Source of the DNA: Trichinella spiralis
Taxonomy: Eukaryota > Nematoda > Enoplea > Trichinellida > Trichinellidae
DNA: 64,000 nucleotides
Assembly (NCBI GenBank): GCA_000181795.3
Contig: CM012954.1
Coordinates: forward strand, 13,902,590 to 13,966,589
Reading direction: 5' to 3'
This document shows, piece by piece, positions 58,311 through 64,000 of the stretch. The position numbers and the translations under genes are program-made. Every line of letters begins with the position of its first letter. Position 1 is the first letter of the stretch. The notes under the pieces were generated by a model, which was not told the DNA's origin, made no database searches, and saw only the letters and a program-made list of their open reading frames with translations.

Positions 58311-59306
58311 TCAAAATATTGATAAAGAGAAAGTGTTTGGTTTATGAGCACAACGATTTTGATAGGCAAACCATCTGAAAATAAGCTGTTCTACATCTGG
58401 ATAAGATGCGGCAACGATGGGACCTCGTCTGTGACAAGGGAAGTCATCGAACGGCTTTTCACTGTCGAATAAAAATTCTTCACTGATCATGCGCATGTTT
58501 GTAACCTTGCTGGCTAGTAAGCCGGTCACTAGAACATCGTCTAAGTGAAAATAGCTAGAAGGCCAATGACTGAGAATGGGCTTGAGCAAATCAGCAGTCA
58601 AAATATACGTATATCCGGCGCAGAAAGGCGGATATATGTTTGGCGAAAAGTAATGGCGAGGCATACACCATTTCGACGTTGACATCCGTACTACGCAGTT
58701 CAAACGACGACAGTAACCGACTACAGTACGTATCAATGGGCTCCAGCGTTCTTCCAAATAAACCATCAAGCGATCCTTAAATAGCACCACATCCGGATCT
58801 ACACGTATTACATATTTAACTTTTGGACAGTTTTTATCAATCCATTGTAAAGCTTGATGCACTTTGTGGGATATGTTGAAATAACTGTCCACCACGTCGA
58901 TCAAGAGCACATCATTGTGCAATTTTGCTTCTGCATGAATTGAATCTATAACAGGCAAGGCGAGAACAAAAAACATTTTAAAACGAATATCTTTGTTGAG
59001 ATTCTGCATCCAGGTACGTCTTATGGCGTCACGAACGTCGACGTCCCAAACACGCACCGGAACAAAAACCACGAATTCATGCATACTGGCTTGGCAAGGT
59101 TCAGGCAAAATGATGTTTTTCATATTATTCGTGAAATTCATCGATGACTCTTTTTCCAATAAGCAAGAATCAGAAAAAATACTCTGCGATACATTACAAT
59201 AGAAAACAGTAACAATGTCGCTAAGCAAATATAAAATAAGCAAAATGAGCCAACAATAAAACAGTCGAAAATTTCGCCGTTCCCCTGTTTGTCTCACTGA
59301 ATTCAT
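58311..59306 (-). CDS. Family 31 glycosyltransferase (beta-1,3-galactosyltransferase-like)
   Basis: Type II Golgi enzyme transferring a sugar in beta-1,3 linkage. Single exon, 331 residues. Seen: short cytosolic tail, signal anchor (FYCWLILLILYLLSDIVTVF), RDAIRRTWMQ (conserved R-x-x-I-R-x-T-W), the acidic metal motif VDPDVV, AGYTYILTADLL (family G-x-x-Y) and HLDDVLVTGLLA (the E/D-D-V-x-x-G block). The DxD motif is DPD rather than the usual DDD, keeping the outer two Asp. I rejected a slightly longer frame because its first codon is GTG; the ATG is at 59306. Donor, acceptor and exact linkage cannot be told from sequence. Confidence 0.88.
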   Translation of the reverse strand: MNSVRQTGERRNFRLFYCWLILLILYLLSDIVTVFYCNVSQSIFSDSCLLEKESSMNFTNNMKNIILPEPCQASMHEFVVFVPVRVWDVDVRDAIRRTWMQNLNKDIRFKMFFVLALPVIDSIHAEAKLHNDVLLIDVVDSYFNISHKVHQALQWIDKNCPKVKYVIRVDPDVVLFKDRLMVYLEERWSPLIRTVVGYCRRLNCVVRMSTSKWCMPRHYFSPNIYPPFCAGYTYILTADLLKPILSHWPSSYFHLDDVLVTGLLASKVTNMRMISEEFLFDSEKPFDDFPCHRRGPIVAASYPDVEQLIFRWFAYQNRCAHKPNTFSLSIF

Positions 59307-59514
59307 CACATCCAGTAAAAAGTGAATAAAAATTTTACAAGATAACACATAAATACCTAAAATGCAAAATAAACTGAAAGCAAATGGAAATGTAGAATGA
59401 GCAATAAAATGTGCAAAACCGCATAAAAGCGCAGAACTCCGAAGGCACGGATTTGAGAAGTCATTAAAATGAAAGCTGTAGGTGAAAAAATATTTTAATA
59501 TAAACTAGAATCAA

Positions 59515-59945
59515 TCAAGAGTCAATCGATTCATCACTCATGGCAGTCGGCTCAGTGCGAAATTTTACAATGAAAATTTTTCTAGACGATATCACCACTG
59601 AGTAATAATAATTTTCAAAATAAACTGAAAAAGTCAACCAAACAAAAAATGAAAATTCTAAACGCCTTTTAGTTTTGAACTTACTCGACATTTTCCAGGG
59701 TAGTTTTCGAAAAAGAGTACCAGACTGAGGTGTTATCATCATTTTGTAAATCGTATTTGCTGTCACTTCATCGTACAACAAATCGCCAAAAGACTTTAAA
59801 ATGACAAACCATATTACCAAAATAAAATTTTAAATTAAGAAAAATAACAACTTACTGCTAAAATGGCACCATCATCATTCAAAACTAAATATCCACATTG
59901 CGAAGACAGTCTTGTCAAATATGAAAAGTTGGCAATGCTCTGCAT
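59515..59945 (-). CDS. LAMTOR4: LAMTOR4, Ragulator subunit
   Basis: Roadblock-type subunit of the lysosomal Ragulator complex that activates Rag GTPases and mTORC1. Exons (minus): 59856-59945, 59685-59793, 59515-59624; 102 residues (human 99). Seen: SQCGYLVLNDDGAILASFGD across the first splice, then ISSRKIFIVKFRTEP near the C-terminus, matching GYLVL...GAVLASSGD and GQRVFVVK of the family. The second intron, 59625-59684, is 60 nt with no in-frame stop; reading through it would add 20 residues in mid-fold, which the family alignment argues against. The gene lies between GT31 and TRAPPC4 on the same strand. Confidence 0.87.
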
Positions 59946-60088
59946 GCAGACTTAGAATGGAATAAATCTTAAATCAATTAATAAACGGCTAATACTTTTT
60001 AAATAAATCAATGGTTCAACATATTTCCTTTTAAAACTAACCGCACTGATTTTGCTTTAATGTTTAATAAATAAGCATTTTATATTCA

Positions 60089-60736
60089 CTAATCAAAACG
60101 TTCAACGGTTTGTCTTACAGCTTGGTCGAAAAGTTCACATCTAATTGGCATATCAAGGGAATAAAATGGATTCTTCAGCGCATAATCGCTGTACAGTTCG
60201 TAAAGTCGATGCAGCAGAGGTTCCAAATCACCTGTACAAAGATCACAAATTGCCAAAAATTTCAAACCTGTATGAGACTGAAAACACTGAAGCCGAAATG
60301 TATCAGTTATTAGCTGACAAATTCCACCTGACCCAAGACAAGGGCTCAGCTGCGCACCAATAGCATGAAAGGAATGAAACATACTTGACAAAATTATTTT
60401 CTCGTTAGCAGTCAGACCAGGTTTGGAAAATTTCATCATAAGAGGAAAATTGTTAGGATCTGAGAGATAATCGAATAAGTTAAAAAACGTGCCAGGAGCT
60501 GACTCGACACGGCCTCCTGAGCCGACTGGTCGCCCGTTCACTTCTGTCACAATGTAGCCAACATTTACGCCATTACGTTCGCCAAAAGCAACGGTAGGAC
60601 GACTGTCTATCAGTTGCAACTTGATATCAATTGGATAATTGAAGGAAATCTCAATGTCCACTCCTCGAGGACAATAGTCACAGTCAAAAATCAAGCTACC
60701 AGCCCGATTAATGATAAAAATATAAAATATTGCCAT
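60089..60736 (-). CDS. TRAPPC4: TRAPPC4 (Trs23), TRAPP tethering complex subunit
   Basis: Core subunit of TRAPP complexes, Rab1/Rab11 exchange factors in ER-Golgi traffic and autophagy. Single exon, 215 residues (human 219). Seen: MAIFYIFIINRAGSLIFDCD, VAFGERNGVNVGYIVTEVNG, LTANEKIILSSMFHSFHAIG, TDTFRLQCFQSHTGLKFLAI and LKNPFYSLDMPIRCELFDQ, all family hallmarks. The insert after NGRPV carries a short Gly-rich stretch. Its ATG is 8 nt downstream of the SWI5 stop codon (TAA TAAGAGAA ATG), so both are probably on one primary transcript. Confidence 0.96.
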   Translation of the reverse strand: MAIFYIFIINRAGSLIFDCDYCPRGVDIEISFNYPIDIKLQLIDSRPTVAFGERNGVNVGYIVTEVNGRPVGSGGRVESAPGTFFNLFDYLSDPNNFPLMMKFSKPGLTANEKIILSSMFHSFHAIGAQLSPCLGSGGICQLITDTFRLQCFQSHTGLKFLAICDLCTGDLEPLLHRLYELYSDYALKNPFYSLDMPIRCELFDQAVRQTVERFD

Positions 60737-60744
60737 TTCTCTTA

Positions 60745-61569
60745 TTAGTCATCCACTTCCAACTCAAAACTTTTATATAAATCTCGAGTGGTCACTTCTT
60801 GAAGAACAGCTAAAAACAACTTTAAAAATAAAAACAAATGTCCAAAAGAAATAAACAAACATTTTCAAGCAAAATAAGTATATAAAAGTGAATACAAACA
60901 ATTATTTAAAACCAATAAAGAAATATTACAATAAGTAGAACATACCCAATTGACCGAGTAGCATTTGGCACAAATCTTTAAGATCATTGTAAACATGTAA
61001 CTTGTCAATGTATATATCCAAATCTTCTACACGATAGCCACTAAAAATAAGATTCTCTCAAATAATACACATATCAATGCAGAAACAAATTAAAATCTAA
61101 AATCGAATTCAATTATTAGCACAATTTTACATTAAGTTAATCGAATATTTAAAAATAAAATGAGCAAAATGCATCAGTGAAAAATACTTTACAAATATAA
61201 TTGCCACTAACTGAAAATTTATCATTGCTCAACATGAACTGAAGAAATGTTTATTTATTCAAAGTGAATGATACAGAGCTTAGGAGCAAATGACATTTTC
61301 TAAATTCAGCAGTTGAAAAAGAACAAAAATAAAACAATATGTACAAAGCAAAAATTAAAATAGCATACCGACTTTCCAAAAGTTCAATTTCTGTATCTAG
61401 GGCTTTTTCTGTCTCTAACAACTCGCTCAATGACTGTGGAGCTGTCTCCTCCGAAGAAAGTTTTTTAATCTACATAATCTCAAAGATTACACAGAAAATA
61501 ATCACCAGCAAAAATCATCATTCGTACCGGTAGTTTAAAAGGAGTAGAACATGCAGAAGATCGATTCAT
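60745..61569 (-). CDS. SWI5: SWI5 homolog, recombination mediator
   Basis: Small subunit of the SWI5-SFR1 complex that stabilises RAD51 filaments. Exons (minus): 61528-61569, 61369-61469, 60946-61040, 60745-60809; 100 residues, phases consistent. Seen: coiled-coil N-terminus (LSELLETEKALDTEIELLES), then the family signature GYRVEDLDIYIDKLHVYNDL, KDLCQMLLGQLGAV and TTRDLYKSFELEVDD at the C-terminus. It closely follows the human SWI5 pattern. An acceptor (tttaaaag) sits 11 nt before the ATG; a 32-nt minus-strand block bounded by splice sites near 62096-62127 may be its 5' leader exon. Confidence 0.9.
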
Positions 61570-62811
61570 TCAACTTTCTCCTTTTAAAAACAAAAGCGTT
61601 TTCAAATTATACTAAACTTCAACGACAAAATTTGATTCAAAAGAAAATTGAAATTGGGCGACAGTAAGCAGAATTCTAAATTAAAGATAATAAAGTATTA
61701 TTGAATACGAACTGTCGCGCATTTAATTTGTTTTTCAGTGACACTTTATAAAAATTAAAGTGCAAAAATTATAAAAAAAATCAACAGTCACTATTTATCT
61801 GTATATTAAATTTTTGCTTTTCTTATCATTATCGAATATTCATAATATTATAGCAAACAGCTATCAGCGACATTTTTAGTTTCATTTGGAACATAAACAT
61901 CAAAACAAACATAAATCTATATACTATTTTTTAAACAAAAAGCAACGCATATAAACATATAGTTGTTCATCAATGCACACTTTTCATAAAAATAAATTGC
62001 CATTATATCAACATTCAAATATAACAGTATCAAGGGCACGGTCAAAAATTTGCATGAAAATTTTGGTAAAGAAGTTGACGTTTGCTTACTTTGCAGTCGT
62101 TGCTCACCACGAGCCTGATCTCTAAATATATGTGTAAAACTTCGTTTAAATTGATGTTTTAAGCAATTCAATGGTATTTCATAGTCGAGAAGAACGTAAA
62201 ATTATTACTGTAAACTTGCAACTCATATAGTCCTATTGGTGTGTATTTAGATTAAAAGTCCTGAAAATTATTGCTTGATCAGCGTGCTGAATAGCAGCTA
62301 CAGTAAGACTCGTTCACGAGAAAAGGTATGCAAATTTTTATTCCACTGCTCTGCGTACGCATACGTGGCTTCACTGTCGATGATTGCTGGCCTACGGTGT
62401 GCGGATGGAGTGCAATGTTGTCTTCCCTACGATGATGATCATGGAATAACACTGAAAATGGCTTTGCTTTTTGTTCTCTATTCTTTCATTTCTTCAAATT
62501 ACCTACCTCATCCGCATTCCCAGTAACGTGAATACAAGATTTACATAAAAGCTGCGGTAACCTCCGAACAAGTAACTTGCATTTATTTCACTTTCGCTGT
62601 AATTGATAAAAAGACAAGTTCAGAATATACATTGAATCTCTTCTTGCTATCAGAACACAGTGGAACAATCTCCTTAATTTCCGAAATTTTACGGCAACAT
62701 AACGGGTGTAGTAAAAGGTATGCGCCCTTTCTTCATTGCTCATGGCATTTAAAGCACTTGTAATACTGCTCGCCTATTGCCTGTGCATTAAACACATCTT
62801 TTAACCATCTT

Positions 62812-62995
62812 TTCAGCAGCAATACAAGCTTTTACTTGAAAGTCTTCTTTTTGAGAAATTTAATTCACTTTATCTACGTTCTTATTCGAATTTTAAAATT
62901 TTCAGACAGGCGGAGGTGTGTTTTGTCTAAGTAATTTTTTGTTATGCCGTCCTGGCAGACAGTTTATATTTTCATTGAAATTCTAATGTCATTTC
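62812..62995. repeat. Diverged repeat, copy 1
   Basis: Shares ordered blocks with about 63811-64000: acaagctttt/acaagctttc, acttgaaagt, then gcggaggtgtgttttg / gcggaggcgtgttttg, and a gccg/gtcg...cagacagt/cagatagt end. Same orientation, about 1 kb apart, with many indels. No transposon protein or terminal repeats seen. Confidence 0.55.
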
Positions 62996-63118
62996 CGAAT
63001 TTGCAAATAGTCCTCATTGTTAGAATTCAACAGTGCATGTCTCCTGCTCATATTATATCGCGTTAGAGTTTATCTTCAGTAAGAAGTTTCATTGCACAAA
63101 AACCGGTTTCCAGCGCTG

Positions 63119-63134
63119 CGCTATGCAAATAGCG
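63119..63134. other. Perfect 6-bp hairpin with GCAA loop
   Basis: CGCTAT-GCAA-ATAGCG: a six-base-pair inverted repeat closing a GNRA-type tetraloop, inside a locally GC-richer block (63100-63160). May be chance or part of a structured RNA or repeat. Confidence 0.4.
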
Positions 63135-63347
63135 ATCGCCATAAAAGGTGCCTTATCGTCAGTAAGGGTGCACTCGTTCGTTTGACTTACGTGGCAAGTG
63201 GTAGCGTTGGAAAATGTTGTCTCAGTTCATGACGCTAAATAGTTGCTGAAATCTATTTTCAATTGCTGTAAAGTAATTCCTCCTTTGTTTACCTTGTGTT
63301 ACTTTTTTTCAAAACAATTTTATACTCATTTTGTAAATAATTATCTA

Positions 63348-63544
63348 ATGGCTAAAAAGCAGTTGATTATTATACTTCTAAATACAGTTTTCAGTTTCTT
63401 GCTACTTTTACTACGTGATGATGTGAGAACATTTTTAACTAAATATCATTTTTACAGCTATAAAGTGAAAAAAAGTGAAGACGCGGGCGACACGAACCAA
63501 ATCGCGGACCGCACGAAGCAGAACAAGAGAAGGCAAAAGGTAAA
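63348..63544 (+). CDS. Candidate first exon of a membrane-anchored protein
   Basis: From ATG 63348 the frame reads MAKKQLIIILLNTVFSFLLL and continues to a Lys/Arg-rich segment ending KRRQK just before a donor (gtaaatgc). It looks like a short N-terminal membrane segment followed by a basic cytosolic linker, a plausible first exon of a gene running off the right edge. I do not recognise it and no second exon is visible in the remaining 0.45 kb. Confidence 0.3.
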
Positions 63545-63810
63545 TGCGATTTCTTCTGTGTGCTTATTTTCTGAGGCAGTGTTAAGAACATAATTCCATT
63601 GTTTAATTATTAAGTTACCTAAGATTGTAATAAGTAAGATGTACGAAAGATATTTTTCGCTGTAAAACTGTACTTTTTGTTTTTATGTTATGTCGAGATG
63701 AGATAAGAATTCATTTTTACAGTAATTTCCATCTCACATAAACTACTTTTAACGCTGCGCGCATAGTTTTTTGTCCATTAAGGAAATCTGCGTCTATTGC
63801 AAATCATTTT

Positions 63811-64000
63811 TCCGTAGCTAAACAAGCTTTCATTTGCAAATTATTCACTTGAAAGTGTCTTTTTGTATAAGAAATCAACTTCGATTTATGTAGGGCATTT
63901 TTGAATTTTGAAATCTCAAATCCAAAGAAGCGGAGGCGTGTTTTGACTTAATCAATGTTTTTGTATGTCGTTTTCTGCCAGATAGTTAAATTTTGACTGA
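63811..64000. repeat. Diverged repeat, copy 2 (runs to window edge)
   Basis: Partner of 62812-62995; see that entry. The similarity appears to continue to the window end. Confidence 0.55.

Larger units (their letters stand above)
61570..63347. other. Intergenic; no confident gene
   Basis: AT-rich at first, more mixed after 62270. A plus-strand 83-codon frame at 62275-62526 has no family resemblance. A diverged copy of a repeat is present at about 62812-62995, and a perfect small hairpin at 63119-63134. Confidence 0.45.

Noticed and set aside
62275-62526. 83-codon plus-strand ORF
   Set aside because: No recognisable domain, composition near background; too weak to call.

Overview
This is a eukaryotic, animal-type genome window: AT-rich, with intron-containing genes (most introns 50-110 bp, GT-AG, T-rich acceptors) on both strands, and no bacterial operon or plasmid features. 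Gene content (DEG/ENaC channel, kindlin, an LGG-2-like ATG8, EPS8, a fibrinogen-related lectin) marks an invertebrate. The ATG8 core (DRCKFLVP, and an exact C-terminal glycine after TSQP) resembles nematode LGG-2 as I remember it, so my working guess is a nematode, possibly from an early-branching clade. That is inference, not proof.

Left third (1-25 kb): a DEG/ENaC subunit (+), a small Ig-domain protein (+), two unrecognised minus-strand gene pieces, the kindlin/UNC-112 gene (-, 11 exons), SepSecS of selenocysteine synthesis (+, 10 exons, one probable GC-AG intron), a secreted fibrinogen-related protein (+), a secreted Pro/Thr/Gln-rich tandem-repeat protein (-), and a BAR-like coiled-coil protein with a Cys-bearing repeat tail (-). 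The tail is interrupted by a 10-N gap flanked by two overlapping copies of the same sequence, most likely an assembly error.

Middle (26-50 kb): LC3/LGG-2 (-), the AMPylase FICD (-), EPS8 (-, 15 exons over 8 kb), F-actin capping protein alpha (+), and the chromatin reader BRPF/LIN-49 (-, 16 exons).

Right (51-64 kb): dynactin p62/DCTN4 (-), Mediator MED27 (-), TMEM126 (+), a GT31 glycosyltransferase (-), LAMTOR4 (-), TRAPPC4 (-) and SWI5 (-). SWI5 and TRAPPC4 are separated by only 8 nt and lie in a same-strand cluster with LAMTOR4 and GT31, which suggests polycistronic transcription. The last 1.5 kb holds a diverged repeated segment and one candidate first exon.

The genes are mostly unrelated housekeeping functions: integrin/actin (kindlin, EPS8, capping protein, I-BAR-like protein), autophagy and lysosome signalling (LC3, LAMTOR4), trafficking (TRAPPC4, DCTN4), nuclear regulation (BRPF, MED27, SWI5), ER proteostasis (FICD). 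Exon models were built by hand from reading frames, splice consensus and family alignment from memory; for the multi-exon genes recognised as known families, exon phases sum to whole codons. I see no wholly new system. The most checkable oddities are the channel pore substitution, the kindlin QW-site change, the 8-nt gene spacing, the stop-free 3n introns and the gap duplication.
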